A DNA stretch of 64,000 nt from Ancylobacter sp. WKF20 (GCF_029760895.1 NZ_CP121679.1:2742001-2806000), one strand, 5' to 3'. Positions 17,961 to 29,339 are shown, counted from the first letter of the stretch. Program-made: numbers and translations. The notes: generated from the letters alone by a model not told the origin.

Positions 17961-18050
17961 GTCATCCCGGCCGCAGGCAAAGCCGGAGAGCCGGGATCGC
18001 CACCCGCTATTTCGCGATCCCGGGTCGGCCTTTGGCCGCCCGGGATGACG
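17961..18050. repeat. Intergenic palindromic repeat, copy A (between choX and choW)
   Basis: The element starts GTCATCCCGG and ends CCGGGATGACG, so its ends are inverted repeats. Internal shorter palindromes (CCGGGATCG... CGATCCCGGG and GGCCTTTGGCC) would fold into a multi-hairpin structure of about 90 bp. Similar elements occur at 20179-20279 and 42467-42558. It lies between two genes of one operon, so a hairpin in this mRNA could set the level of choX relative to choWV, as REP elements do in other periplasmic-protein operons (inference). Confidence 0.65.
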
Positions 18051-18117
18051 AAAAGGTCGTGAAGCGACCTGCTGCCAGACCGCCGAGCCATTTCCATCCC
18101 CTGCCGGGAGCGTGCGC

Positions 18118-18969
18118 ATGTATGACTGGCTGACCGAGCACAAGATTCCGCTGGGCCTCTGGCTGCGGGATTTCGTGGACTTCCTGACCACGCATGGGCA
18201 GGGCTTCTTCGACTTCATCTCGCTGGTGCTGGGAGCGCTGATCGGCGGCTTCACCGCCGCGCTGCTCTTCGTGCCGCCGCTGCTGCTGATCGCGCTGTTC
18301 GGGCTGTGCGCCTGGCTGGTGCACCGCTCCGTCGGCCTCGTTGTGTTCATCGTCGGCGCGCTGCTGCTGGTCACCAATCTCGGCTACTGGACGGCGACGA
18401 TGGAGACCCTCTCCCTCGTCATCTGCGCCACCTTCGTCTGCGTCGTGGTCGGCGTGCCGATCGGTATCGCCGCCGCCCACCGGCCCTGGCTCTACACCGC
18501 CATCCGCCCGGTGCTGGACCTGATGCAGACCATCCCGACCTTCGTGTATCTGATCCCGACGCTGGTTCTGTTCGGCCTCGGTGCGGTGCCCGGCCTGATC
18601 TCCACGGTGATCTTCTCCATCCCCGCGCCGATCCGACTCACGCATCTCGGCATCTCCTCGGTGCCGCCGGCGCTCTATGAGGCGGGCAAGGCGTTTGGCG
18701 CCACCAAGACCCAGCTGCTGTTCAAGGTGGAGCTGCCCTATGCGCTGCCGACCATCATGGCCGGCATCACCCAGTGCATCATGCTCAGCCTCTCCATGGT
18801 GGTGATCGCGGCGCTGGTCGGCGCGGACGGGCTCGGCAAGCCGGTGGTGCGGGCGCTGAACTCGGTGAACATCGCCATGGGTTTCGAGGCGGGGCTCGCC
18901 ATCGTCGTGCTCGCCATCGTGCTCGACCGCGTGTGCAAGCGGCCCGAACGCCGCTCCCGGAAAGGGTGA
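18118..18969 (+). CDS. choW: Choline ABC transporter permease ChoW
   Basis: A 283-residue permease of the ProW/OpuAB type with about six to seven membrane segments. The inner-membrane EAA loop is recognisable (EAGKAFGATKTQLLFKVELP), as is LDLMQTIPTFVYLIPTLVLF. ATG 18118 has GGGAG seven bases upstream and is preferred to GTG 18112. It forms the channel of the ChoXWV importer; choV follows three bases after the stop. Confidence 0.92.
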   Translation: MYDWLTEHKIPLGLWLRDFVDFLTTHGQGFFDFISLVLGALIGGFTAALLFVPPLLLIALFGLCAWLVHRSVGLVVFIVGALLLVTNLGYWTATMETLSLVICATFVCVVVGVPIGIAAAHRPWLYTAIRPVLDLMQTIPTFVYLIPTLVLFGLGAVPGLISTVIFSIPAPIRLTHLGISSVPPALYEAGKAFGATKTQLLFKVELPYALPTIMAGITQCIMLSLSMVVIAALVGADGLGKPVVRALNSVNIAMGFEAGLAIVVLAIVLDRVCKRPERRSRKG

Positions 18970-18972
18970 TCC

Positions 18973-20166
18973 ATGGCTGCCGTTGAATTCCGCAACATCG
19001 ACATCGTCTTCGGCTCCGAGCAGAAGCGCGCGCTGGGCCTGATCGACGAGGGCCGCACCCGCGAGGAAATCCTCAACCTCACCGGGGCCGTGCTGGGCGC
19101 GGCCGGCGTCAGCCTCTCCATCGAGCGCGGCGAGATCTGCGTGCTGATGGGGCTCTCGGGCTCGGGCAAGTCCACCATCCTGCGCGCCATCAACCGCCTC
19201 AACGAGGTGGCGCGCGGCGCCGTCATGGTCGAGCACAAGGGGGCGATGATCGACGTCGCCCGCTGCGACGAGGACACGCTGCGCGACATCCGCATGAACA
19301 CCGTCTCCATGGTGTTCCAGCAATTCGGGCTGCTGCCCTGGCGCACGGTGCGCGACAATGTCGGCTTCGGGCTGGAGCTGCGCGGCACGCCCCCGGCCGA
19401 GCGCCGGCGCATCGTCGATGAAAAGCTCGCCATGGTCGGCCTCACCAACTGGGCTGAGAAATACACCAACGAGCTGTCCGGCGGCATGCAGCAGCGCGTC
19501 GGCCTCGCCCGCGCCTTCGCCACCGATGCCGACATCCTGCTGATGGACGAGCCCTTCTCCGCGCTCGACCCGCTGATCCGCGACAAGCTGCAGGACGAGC
19601 TGCTCGATCTGCAGCGGCGCATCCAGAAGACCATCGTCTTCGTCAGCCACGATCTCGACGAGGCGCTGAAACTCGGCAACAAGATCGCCATCATGGAAGG
19701 CGGGCGCATCGTGCAGGCCGGCACGGCGGAAGACATATTACTGCGCCCGGCAAACGCCTATGTCGCCGAATTCGTGAAGCACATGAACCCGCTCAACGTG
19801 CTGCGCGGCACGGCGGTGATGCGCCCGGCGGCCAGCCTGCCGCGCGAGGGCGACTCGGTGGTGCTCGACAAGGGCGGGCATGTGCGGCTGCGGGTGGATG
19901 GCGAGGGCCGGCCGCTCTCGCTCGATGTCGATGGCCGGGCCGGCCTGCTCGCCACCGCCGATGGCGAGGCGGGCGTGATCGACGACAAGCTGGCGCATGA
20001 CGCGGACTGCATCGTCGCCCCGGTCGATCTCAAGCTGAAGGCGGCGATCGAACTCAAGCGCCACACCGAGCTGCCGATCCTGCTGGTCGACAATCTCGGC
20101 CGCCTCGCCGGCCTGTGCGACGACGACGAGATCTATCGCGGCCTGCTGCGCCGGCTGGATGGGTAG
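18973..20166 (+). CDS. choV: Choline ABC transporter ATP-binding protein ChoV
   Basis: A 397-residue ATPase of the ProV/OpuAA class. Walker A is GLSGSGKST, the signature is LSGGMQQRVGLARAFATDAD and Walker B is ILLMDEPFSALDP. A C-terminal regulatory region of about 120 residues resembles the CBS-type tails of ProV homologues (LLVDNLGRLAGLCDDDEIYR). AAAGGG precedes ATG 18973. It drives choline import with ChoW and ChoX. It ends the operon, with a palindromic repeat just downstream. Confidence 0.92.
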   Translation: MAAVEFRNIDIVFGSEQKRALGLIDEGRTREEILNLTGAVLGAAGVSLSIERGEICVLMGLSGSGKSTILRAINRLNEVARGAVMVEHKGAMIDVARCDEDTLRDIRMNTVSMVFQQFGLLPWRTVRDNVGFGLELRGTPPAERRRIVDEKLAMVGLTNWAEKYTNELSGGMQQRVGLARAFATDADILLMDEPFSALDPLIRDKLQDELLDLQRRIQKTIVFVSHDLDEALKLGNKIAIMEGGRIVQAGTAEDILLRPANAYVAEFVKHMNPLNVLRGTAVMRPAASLPREGDSVVLDKGGHVRLRVDGEGRPLSLDVDGRAGLLATADGEAGVIDDKLAHDADCIVAPVDLKLKAAIELKRHTELPILLVDNLGRLAGLCDDDEIYRGLLRRLDG

Positions 20167-20178
20167 CACCACCCCCAT

Positions 20179-20279
20179 CGTCATCCCGGAACGGCCGAGG
20201 GCCGTATCCGGGAGCGCGGGAAGGAAGGGCTATTCGGCGCACGATCCCGGCTCGCCGCTACGCGGCGTCCGGGATGACG
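20179..20279. repeat. Intergenic palindromic repeat, copy B (choV/glmM convergent gap)
   Basis: CGTCATCCCGG at the left and CCGGGATGACG at the right are exact inverted termini. Inside, CGGCCGAGGGCCG and CGCCGCTACGCGGCG make further hairpins. The copy fills almost the whole gap between the convergent choV and glmM genes. It may act as a bidirectional transcription boundary (inference). It shares its termini and length class with copies A and D. Confidence 0.65.
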
Positions 20280-20294
20280 GAGGGAGGCGTGGCG

Positions 20295-21638
20295 TCACGC
20301 CGCCGCCAGGCCCACCGCTTCCACCACGTCGTTCACCACCGCTTCCACCAGATCGCGGTCGTCGCCTTCGCCCATAACGCGGATCACCGGCTCGGTGCCC
20401 GACGGGCGGATGAGCAGGCGGCCATGGCTGTTGAGCTTCTCTTCGGCGGCGGCGATGGCCTTGATGACGCTGTCATCCTCCAGCGGCCGACCCTTCTTGT
20501 AGCGGACATTCTTGAGGATCTGCGGCAGCGGGTCGAAACGGTGGCAGACCTCCGACACCGGACGCTGCCGGCGCACCACCATGGCCAGCACCTGAAGCGC
20601 CGCCACGAGTCCGTCGCCCGTGGTCGAATAGTCGGACAGGATGATGTGGCCGGACTGCTCGCCGCCGACATTGAAGCCATGGGCGCGCATGTGCTCCAGC
20701 ACATAGCGGTCGCCCACCGGGGTGCGCGCCAGCGTCAGGCCGAGGCCGGCGAGGTGGCGCTCAAGGCCGAGATTGGACATGACGGTCGCCACGATGCCGT
20801 CGCGCGACAGGCGGCCATCTTCCTTGAAGCTCTCGGCGACCACCGCCATGAGCTGGTCGCCATCCACCAGATGGCCCTTCTCGTCGACGATCAGCACCCG
20901 GTCGGCGTCGCCATCGAGCGCGATGCCGATATCGGCGCGGACCTCGCGCACCTTGGCGGCAAGCGCCTCGGGCGCGGTCGAGCCGACCTCTCGGTTGATG
21001 TTGAAGCCATCCGGCTTGTCGCCAATGGCGATCACTTCGCAGCCGAGCTCCCACAGGGCCTCCGGCGCCACGCGATAGGCCGCGCCATGGGCGCAGTCGA
21101 CGACGACGCGGATGCCCTCGAAGGACTGGTTGCGCGGCAAGGTGCGCTTGGCGAACTCGATATAGCGGGCATGCACGCCTTCGAGCCGCTTCGCCCGCCC
21201 CATGGCGGCAGGCTGGGCGAGCCGCGCCGACATGTCGCCGGTGATCAGCTCCTCGATCTGGCTCTCAATGGCGTCGGAGAGCTTGTAGCCATCCGGCCCG
21301 AACAGCTTGATGCCGTTATCGTCGAACGGGTTGTGCGAGGCGGAGATCATCACGCCGAGATCGGCGCGCATGGAATGGGTGAGCATGGCCACCGCCGGCG
21401 TCGGCATCGGGCCGAGCAGCAGCACATCCATGCCGACCGAGGTGAAGCCGGCGACCAGCGCGTTCTCGATCATGTAGCCCGAGAGCCGCGTGTCCTTGCC
21501 AATGACCACGCGATGGCGGTGATCGCCACGATGGAAGATGAGCCCGGCGGCCATGCCGACGCGCAGCGCCAGCTCCGGGGTGATGATGCCGTTGGCGCGG
21601 CCGCGAATGCCGTCCGTGCCGAAGAATTTACGCGCCAT
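20295..21638 (-). CDS. glmM: Phosphoglucosamine mutase GlmM
   Basis: A 447-residue alpha-D-phosphohexomutase. It begins [15 protein letters not shown], carries the phosphoserine active site [19 protein letters not shown] and the metal-binding loop [13 protein letters not shown], and ends with a phosphate-binding motif ([12 protein letters not shown]). It converts glucosamine-6-phosphate to glucosamine-1-phosphate for peptidoglycan and LPS synthesis. Length is normal. In many relatives glmM lies directly after ftsH; here a permease and a methyltransferase gene lie between them. Confidence 0.96.
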   Translation of the reverse strand: MARKFFGTDGIRGRANGIITPELALRVGMAAGLIFHRGDHRHRVVIGKDTRLSGYMIENALVAGFTSVGMDVLLLGPMPTPAVAMLTHSMRADLGVMISASHNPFDDNGIKLFGPDGYKLSDAIESQIEELITGDMSARLAQPAAMGRAKRLEGVHARYIEFAKRTLPRNQSFEGIRVVVDCAHGAAYRVAPEALWELGCEVIAIGDKPDGFNINREVGSTAPEALAAKVREVRADIGIALDGDADRVLIVDEKGHLVDGDQLMAVVAESFKEDGRLSRDGIVATVMSNLGLERHLAGLGLTLARTPVGDRYVLEHMRAHGFNVGGEQSGHIILSDYSTTGDGLVAALQVLAMVVRRQRPVSEVCHRFDPLPQILKNVRYKKGRPLEDDSVIKAIAAAEEKLNSHGRLLIRPSGTEPVIRVMGEGDDRDLVEAVVNDVVEAVGLAAA

Positions 21639-21689
21639 GGTCTGCCTCGTGCGGCCGCCGCCCTCTGGGGCGCCTACGGCCGGTGATCC

Positions 21690-21716
21690 GCGAGCGGGCC
21701 GGTGACCGGCCCTCGC
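21690..21716. repeat. Inverted repeat between the NCS2 permease and glmM
   Basis: A GC-rich hairpin: GGCCGGT and ACCGGCC around a single G, extended by GCGAG/CTCGC with a two-base bulge. There is no T-run on either strand, so it is not a classical terminator. It could end permease transcription in a factor-dependent way or lie in the glmM leader. A small TCACA-AAG-TGTGA dyad lies nearby at 21755-21767. Confidence 0.4.
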
Positions 21717-21783
21717 TCAGCCTTCCTTTAGCACCGAGGATAGCGCAACGGGTTTCACAAAGTGTGAGCGTATCTTTCGCAAC

Positions 21784-23181
21784 TCAGCCGTGCTCGACCG
21801 CCGCAGCGGCCGCCGCCACCTCGCGCTCGGCGGCTTGCCCGCTGCGCACGCCGTTGAAGAAGGCGTTGAGCAGCACCGCCACCAGCGCCGCCAGCAGGAT
21901 GCCGGATTCCAGCAGCGGGTGCAGGGCGTGCGGCAGGTTCTTGAAGAAATTCGGCGCCACCAGCGGGATCATGCCGAAGCCGACGGAAATCGCGACGATG
22001 TAGAGATTGAAGCGGTTGGTGCGGAAATCGACCTGCGCGAGGATGCGCGCTCCGGTCGCCGCCACCATGCCGAACATCACCAGCCCGGCGCCGCCGAGCA
22101 CGACCACCGGCACGGCCTCGACGATCGCGGCCATTTTCGGCATCAGCCCGAGCGCCAGCATGATCAGCCCGCCGGTCGCCGTGACATAGCGCGAGCGCAC
22201 GCCGGTGACCCCGACCAGCCCGACATTCTGCGAGAAAGAGGTGTAGGGGAAGGTGTTGAAGATGCCGCCGATCAGCGTGCCTGCGCCATCGGCCCGCAGC
22301 CCGGCGGTGAGCGCGGTGCGGTCCACCGGCCGGCCGGTCATCTCGGCCAGCGCCAGAAACATGCCGAGTGACTCGATCATCACCACGATCATGACGAGGC
22401 ACATGGTCAGCACCGGCACGAGATGGAAGCTCGGCGCGCCGAAATGGAAGGGCAGCACGAGCCCGAACCAGGGCGCATCAACCACCTTCTCGAAATGCAT
22501 CACGCCCATCACGCTGGCCAGCACGCAGCCGGCGACGATGCCGAGCAGCACCGCGACATTGGCAAGGAATCCCTTGCCCCATTTCGTCAACGCGAGAATG
22601 GCCAGCAGCACGAAGAGCGCGAGGCCCAGCCCTTCGAGCTGGGCATAATTCGGGTTGGGGAAGGCACCGGCCACCCCATCCACCACCTTGGTATGTGTCG
22701 GCACGCCGCCGCCGGCCCAGTTGATGCCGACCCGCATCAGCGAAATGCCGATAACGAGGATGATGGTGCCGGTGACGACGGGCGGAAACAGCGGCAGCAG
22801 GCGCGAGATGAACGGCGCCACCACCATGCCGAAGGCGCCGGCGGCGATGACCGCGCCGTAAATGCCGAGTAGGCCGATGTCGGGAGAGGCCGCCATGGAG
22901 AGCATCGGCCCGACGGCGGCGAAGGTGACGCCCATCATCACCGGCAGGCGAATGCCGAGCCCGGGCGCGCCGAGGCTCTGGATCAGCGTGGCGACGCCGC
23001 AGGCGAAGAGATCGGCGCTGATGAGGAAGGCGACGTCTTCCGGCGGCAGCTTGAGCGCGCGACCGATGATGAGCGGCACGGCGACCGCGCCGGCATACAT
23101 CACCAGCACATGCTGGAGGCCGAGCGTGGCGAGGCGCGGCCAGGGCAGCCTCTCATCGACCGGGTGCGTCGCCTGCGTCAT
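21784..23181 (-). CDS. NCS2-family purine/uracil (xanthine/uric acid type) permease
   Basis: About 465 residues with 12-14 membrane segments. The NCS2 signature SQNVGLVGVTGVRSRYV is present, as is the transport Glu region VMIESLGMFLALAEMTGR. It begins with the usual WPRLATLGLQHVLVMYAGAV. ATG 23181 has GGAG about nine bases upstream and is preferred to the in-frame start at 23241. It probably imports xanthine, urate or uracil by proton symport; the substrate cannot be fixed from sequence alone. It is inserted between the usual neighbours glmM and ftsH. Confidence 0.9.
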   Translation of the reverse strand: MTQATHPVDERLPWPRLATLGLQHVLVMYAGAVAVPLIIGRALKLPPEDVAFLISADLFACGVATLIQSLGAPGLGIRLPVMMGVTFAAVGPMLSMAASPDIGLLGIYGAVIAAGAFGMVVAPFISRLLPLFPPVVTGTIILVIGISLMRVGINWAGGGVPTHTKVVDGVAGAFPNPNYAQLEGLGLALFVLLAILALTKWGKGFLANVAVLLGIVAGCVLASVMGVMHFEKVVDAPWFGLVLPFHFGAPSFHLVPVLTMCLVMIVVMIESLGMFLALAEMTGRPVDRTALTAGLRADGAGTLIGGIFNTFPYTSFSQNVGLVGVTGVRSRYVTATGGLIMLALGLMPKMAAIVEAVPVVVLGGAGLVMFGMVAATGARILAQVDFRTNRFNLYIVAISVGFGMIPLVAPNFFKNLPHALHPLLESGILLAALVAVLLNAFFNGVRSGQAAEREVAAAAAAVEHG

Positions 23182-23336
23182 GTCGTGATCTCCGCTCGAA
23201 TGCACCGGCGCGGCGGCGCCCGGTGACGTAGCGAAAATCATTCAATCCGCGTGCCAATAGCGGCGCGGAAAGCGCGGTGGTGACAGGCATCGCGCCAACG
23301 AGGCAGGATGCCCGCCGAAACGCGCCCCCATGCCCG

Positions 23337-24137
23337 TCAGGCGCGCAGGGACGCGCCCATGTCGCGGAAGTGACGGCGAATGCTGCGCTCGCGCCGCAGG
23401 CGGAAAAAGCCCAGCGGGCTCTCGCGCCATCCTGCCGGACGCAGCATCAGACCGAGATCGCCACGCGGCCGGGGCGACATGCTGAGAACGCCAAGGCCGT
23501 GGCTGTGCTTGAACTCGAAATGCGGGTAATCGCGCGCCAGTTCGGCGAAAAGGCGGTGCACGCCGAAGTCGCGGCCATATTCCGCCGTGTCATGGAACAG
23601 CACAACACCATCGGCGGCCATTTTCGGGCGCCAGGTCTCGAAGTCGTGGCGCACCGCCTCATAGGTGTGCAGCCCGTCAATATGCAGCAGGTCGATCGAA
23701 CCGTCTTTGAAGCGGGGCAGCGCGTCGTCGAAGGTCATGCGCAGCAGCGAGGAGAAAGAGGAGAATTGCTGCTTGTTGATGGCGTCGACCTTCTCGAACA
23801 CCTCGTCATTATAAGCGCCGGCGTGTTCGTCACCCCGCCAAGTATCGACCGCGAAGGCCTGCCCATTCAGCCCGATCTGCCGCATGGCAAGACAAAAGGC
23901 AAAGTAGGAATTACCGGCGTGCGTCCCCAGCTCGACAAGCAGACGCGGCCGGACTTGTGAAACAATCCACCACGCGAAAGGTATATGCTGCAGCCACGCA
24001 GGCGTTTCTACATGCATATTGACCGGCTTCATACGTAAAACCGGACTATTCATCCCCATGCGGTCGAGAGCAAGAGGCGGAACAAGTGCCGAAAGCAGGT
24101 TGCCGCTGTCCGGGGAGGAGACGCTTACTTTAGACAT
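23337..24137 (-). CDS. Class I SAM-dependent methyltransferase (Methyltransf_24/CmcI-like)
   Basis: About 266 residues. SAM motif I is LLVELGTHAGNSYFAFCLAM, and the family motif DLLHIDGLHTYEAVRHDFET follows, as in Methyltransf_24 enzymes often found with polysaccharide or glycan genes. I chose ATG 24137 with GGAA upstream; TTG 24143 is the longer alternative. The flanking DNA (24144-24300) and parts of the gene are lower in GC than the backbone, and there is no operon partner, so acquisition by transfer is possible. The substrate is unknown. Confidence 0.75.
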   Translation of the reverse strand: MSKVSVSSPDSGNLLSALVPPLALDRMGMNSPVLRMKPVNMHVETPAWLQHIPFAWWIVSQVRPRLLVELGTHAGNSYFAFCLAMRQIGLNGQAFAVDTWRGDEHAGAYNDEVFEKVDAINKQQFSSFSSLLRMTFDDALPRFKDGSIDLLHIDGLHTYEAVRHDFETWRPKMAADGVVLFHDTAEYGRDFGVHRLFAELARDYPHFEFKHSHGLGVLSMSPRPRGDLGLMLRPAGWRESPLGFFRLRRERSIRRHFRDMGASLRA

Positions 24138-24349
24138 ACTCAAAATTCCGGTCGAAGGTGGTATCTACATAAAGCAAATGCCCACGTGCAACAACAGGAA
24201 TCCGGAGTCTATTTGGGGCCCGTCCGGCCCCGACGCAGAGGAATACATCACGAAATTTTCGGCCATGAAATGCCATAGACAGGGGCACGGTCGGGGGTGA
24301 TGGCGTCCCTCAGGCGCGAGCGGATATGACGGGCCGGGCCACCAACGAA

Positions 24350-24376
24350 AAAGCCCCGGCACGAGGCCGGGGCTTT
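24350..24376 (-). terminator. Rho-independent terminator of ftsH
   Basis: AAAGCCCCGGC (24350-24360) pairs with GCCGGGGCTTT (24366-24376) around a five-base loop. On the minus strand the stem is followed by a T-run (GGGGCTTTTTCG), 30 bp beyond the ftsH stop. Confidence 0.9.
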
Positions 24377-24405
24377 GACATCGACGGAAAGAGCGGCGCT
24401 CAGGC

Positions 24406-26325
<1,920 letters not shown>

Positions 26326-26474
26326 CACGTTCCTTTCGGCGTCGGGTGCGACCCGGCGCGCGGGTTCCGCCGGCGCTGGCGGACCTCCCTTATCTCAGGG
26401 TAATTTAGGTTCCGCATTGATCCTTGCCAAGATGGGCCGGGGCTTGCGGGCGCCTGCGCCGGTGCAATTCCGCG

Positions 26475-27497
26475 TTAAAAGTGAATCGGCGGGCTCCGGC
26501 GGGCCGGCGCGCGCGTGATGGATACGCGCCTCAGCGAGACGCGGACCAGTGCGCCGGCGAGCGTACGGGCCCCGCGCGCGCCCTCCGGCAGAGCGAGCAG
26601 CCACGCCAGCAGCGCCTCAAGCTTCGCCAGTTCCAGCCCCCCCTCCCCGCGCGCCGCGATGGCACGGGCGAGCAGGCGCAGGGCGATTTCCTCCGGCACG
26701 TCGTGCAGGCCCGCGCGGTCGAAGGCGAAATCTTGCCCTGCGACACCGAGGCGCGCCATGGCGGCTTCGGCTGCCGCCTCCAGCGCGGCATCCGCCCGGC
26801 GCAGGCGCGCGGCGAGACGGTCGAGACGCGCGGCGTCCAGCCCCTCGGCGGCCAGCGCTGGCATCAGCGCCCGCAGCCGCGCGCGGGCAAAGCGCGGATT
26901 ATGGTTGGACGGATCCTCGACAAAGGGCAGCCCAGCCTCCCGGCACAGCGCCACGAGCGCCGCCTTGGGACAGCCGAGCAGCGGGCGCAGCAGCACGAGT
27001 TCATCCAGCGCGCGCTCGCCCGCCATGCCGGCAAGGCCCGTGAGGCCGGACCCCCGCATCAGCCGGAACAGCACGGTCTCGGCCTGGTCGTCCAGCGTGT
27101 GGGCAGTCGCGATGGCGCGGGCGCCGATGGCGCGGGCATGGGCGGCAAGGCGCTCATAGCGCGCATGGCGCGCCGCCTCCTGCAGCCGCGCGCCCGGCAG
27201 GGGCGACGGGAGATCAAGCACCGCGTGGGTGAGGCCAAGCCCCACGGCGAGGCGGCCGACCTCGCGGGCCTCGTCCGCCGATTCGGGCCGCAGCCCGTGA
27301 TCGACCGTGGCGACGGAGAGCCGTGTCGACGCGCCGCTCTCCTGCCGCCAGCGGGCGGCAAGCCACATCAGCGCGGTGGAATCCGGCCCGCCGGAGACGG
27401 CGAGCAGCACATGGGGGTGGACGGCAAAGCCGGCGCACAGGGCGCCGGCGTCGAGACCGGCGGGATCGGAGGCGGTGCCGGCCTCAGCAGCCGACAC
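26475..27497 (-). CDS. tilS: tRNA(Ile)-lysidine synthetase TilS
   Basis: About 340 residues. The PP-loop ATPase motif AVSGGPDSTALMWLAARW lies near residue 35. Other conserved parts are TVDHGLRPES and ATAHTLDDQAETVLFRLMRG. It adds lysine to C34 of the AUA-reading tRNA-Ile. GTG 27497 has AGGAG seven bases upstream and overlaps the end of cpoB by 14 bp, so the genes are coupled; a GTG at 27518 is possible. The C-terminal substrate-binding half is short and degenerate, as in other rhizobial TilS. Confidence 0.9.
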   Translation of the reverse strand: MSAAEAGTASDPAGLDAGALCAGFAVHPHVLLAVSGGPDSTALMWLAARWRQESGASTRLSVATVDHGLRPESADEAREVGRLAVGLGLTHAVLDLPSPLPGARLQEAARHARYERLAAHARAIGARAIATAHTLDDQAETVLFRLMRGSGLTGLAGMAGERALDELVLLRPLLGCPKAALVALCREAGLPFVEDPSNHNPRFARARLRALMPALAAEGLDAARLDRLAARLRRADAALEAAAEAAMARLGVAGQDFAFDRAGLHDVPEEIALRLLARAIAARGEGGLELAKLEALLAWLLALPEGARGARTLAGALVRVSLRRVSITRAPARRSPPIHF

Positions 27498-28446
27498 GCT
27501 TCTGCTCCTGCGCCACACCCTGCTTGATGGTGGTGGAGGCGCGCGGATATTTGTTGCCGACAGCGTTGAAGGTGGCGCAGGCGGCGTCCTTCTCGCCGAT
27601 GGCCGCGAGCGACTGGCCGAGGCGCAGCAGCGCGTCCGGCGCCTTCACCGCGTTGGGGTAATCGGTCGAGACCTTCAGGAAATTCTGCGCCGCTTCCTTG
27701 TAGGTCTTGCGCTGATACTGCGTCTCGCCGAGCCAGTAATAGGCGTCGGGCGCGGCGCGGTCGTTCGGGTAGAGCTTGAGGAACTGCTCGAAGGTCTGGC
27801 TGGACTGGGCATAGTCCTGGCGCAGCATATAGCCATAGGCGAGGTCGAACAGATCCTTCGGGCTGCTGGTCGGGGGCTGCGTCGCCCCGACCGGCGCACC
27901 CCCGGCCGCCACCTGGCCGGAGAGCTGGCCGAGATCCATCGGCGTGCCGGCCCCGCCGGAGACAGCGCCGGACGGCGCGGTCGTGCCGAGCGGGCGCGGC
28001 GCGCCGGGGGCGCCGGCCTGGGCGTTCGGATCGAAAACGTCGGTGCGCCGGCCGGCGGAAGGGTCAGCGGCGGGCGCGCGCGGGACGGCGGCCCCAGCGG
28101 CCGGCGGCGGGGCGCCGCCCGGGCTGCGGAAGTCGATCTCGCTCTGCAGCGCCTTGATCTGCTGTTCGAGCTGCTGGTTGCGGTACTGCAGCTCCTCGAT
28201 CTGGCCGGTCAGCGTGCGCAGCTGGTTCTCGATGCGGTCGACGCGCGTGGACACATTGCCCGGATCGTCCGCCGGCAAGGCGTCAGGCTGCGGCTGGGTG
28301 CCCTGGCGCACCTGGCCCGGCGGCTTGAACAGGTTGCCGAAGAAATTGTTGTCGGCCTGGGCATGGGCGTCGCGCAGCGCGACCGGCCCGATCAGCGCGG
28401 CGGCAAGGGCGAAAAGGGCGAGGCAACGCGGAAGGCGGACCATCAT
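27484..28446 (-). CDS. cpoB: Tol-Pal system coordinator CpoB (YbgF)
   Basis: A 320-residue periplasmic protein with a signal peptide ending at DAHAQA. It has a coiled-coil trimerisation segment (RIENQLRTLTGQIEELQYRN region, about residues 71-105), then a Pro/Gly/Ala-rich linker, then TPR repeats (DLFDLAYGYMLRQDYAQSSQ; YYWLGETQYQRKTYKEAAQN). It links Tol-Pal to peptidoglycan synthesis during division. It follows pal with a terminator-like hairpin between them and overlaps tilS. Confidence 0.92.
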   Translation of the reverse strand: MMVRLPRCLALFALAAALIGPVALRDAHAQADNNFFGNLFKPPGQVRQGTQPQPDALPADDPGNVSTRVDRIENQLRTLTGQIEELQYRNQQLEQQIKALQSEIDFRSPGGAPPPAAGAAVPRAPAADPSAGRRTDVFDPNAQAGAPGAPRPLGTTAPSGAVSGGAGTPMDLGQLSGQVAAGGAPVGATQPPTSSPKDLFDLAYGYMLRQDYAQSSQTFEQFLKLYPNDRAAPDAYYWLGETQYQRKTYKEAAQNFLKVSTDYPNAVKAPDALLRLGQSLAAIGEKDAACATFNAVGNKYPRASTTIKQGVAQEQKRVGC

Positions 28447-28637
28447 GGCGGAAACGACGACTCGGGTGACAGGCGGGGGATGCGCCCGCCGGTACGGCCG
28501 GGCACGGCGCTAGATACGGGGCGGATCGCGTCCAAAGTGTGACTCCGAGCCTGCCCGATGCCGCGCTCGGCGGCAAGATCGGCGCGAAATCCCGCGCGCG
28601 AACCGGCGGATCGCGGCGCTCGCCCTCCAAAAGCACG

Positions 28638-28665
28638 AAGGCCCGGCTGTTGCCAGCCGGGCCTT
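28638..28665 (-). terminator. Terminator hairpin between pal and cpoB
   Basis: AAGGCCCGGCTG (28638-28649) and CAGCCGGGCCTT (28654-28665) form a perfect 12-bp stem with a TTGC loop, 23 bp after the pal stop on the minus strand. The following sequence is CGTGCTTTT, a weak T-run, so termination may be partial with read-through into cpoB. Confidence 0.75.
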
Positions 28666-28687
28666 GTTGTCGGCGATGACGTGTCGG

Positions 28688-29182
28688 TCAGGAACCGGCG
28701 CCGTTGAGCACGGTGACGGCGCGCCGGTTCTGCGACCAGCAGGAGATATCGTTGCAGACCGCGACCGGGCGCTCCTTGCCGTAGGAGATGGTGCGCATCC
28801 GGCTGGCGGCGACGCCGCGGCCCACCAGATAGTTGCGCACGCTCTCGGCGCGGCGGGCGCCCAGGGCGATGTTGTACTCGCGGGTGCCGCGCTCGTCGGC
28901 GTGACCTTCAATGGTGAAGGTGTACTTGGCGTAGTGGTTGAGCCACTGCGCCTGCTTGTCGAGGGTGGCCTGAGCCTGCGGTGTCAGGTCGGTCTGGTCG
29001 CTCTCGAAGAAGACGCGGTCGCCGACGGAGACGATGAACTCCTGCGGGCTGCCGGGAGGCGCCGAACCCAGCGCCTGGCCGGCGCCGTCCATGGGATTCT
29101 TGGCGCAGGCGGCGGCAAGCATCGCCATGCCGAAAATAAGGGCGATGCGCGCTCCGCCCAGCTTGCGCAACATACCGATCAT
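28688..29182 (-). CDS. pal: Peptidoglycan-associated lipoprotein Pal
   Basis: A 164-residue outer-membrane lipoprotein. The lipobox LAAAC places the lipidated Cys at residue 26. The OmpA-like domain shows TIEGHADERGTREYNIALGA and NYLVGRGVAASRMRTISYGK. It binds peptidoglycan and TolB and supports outer-membrane constriction. It follows tolB after a 157-bp gap that may hold its own promoter. Confidence 0.96.
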   Translation of the reverse strand: MIGMLRKLGGARIALIFGMAMLAAACAKNPMDGAGQALGSAPPGSPQEFIVSVGDRVFFESDQTDLTPQAQATLDKQAQWLNHYAKYTFTIEGHADERGTREYNIALGARRAESVRNYLVGRGVAASRMRTISYGKERPVAVCNDISCWSQNRRAVTVLNGAGS

Positions 29183-29339
29183 AACCGCGGACTCCTGAAT
29201 ATCCCGTGCCGGGCGCTGCCCGACCTATTCGCTGGCGTTAATGAATGGGTCCGTCATGCTTTACGGAACCTTGACGGAATGCACCGAATTGCCGCCCGGT
29301 GCATCAACCTTCTCTTATGGTTAACCGTTCCCTACCGCA

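Noticed and set aside
21755..21767. TCACA-AAG-TGTGA dyad upstream of glmM as a CRP/FNR-like operator.
   Set aside because: The half-sites are in the opposite orientation to CRP sites and the spacer is three bases; no supporting promoter context.
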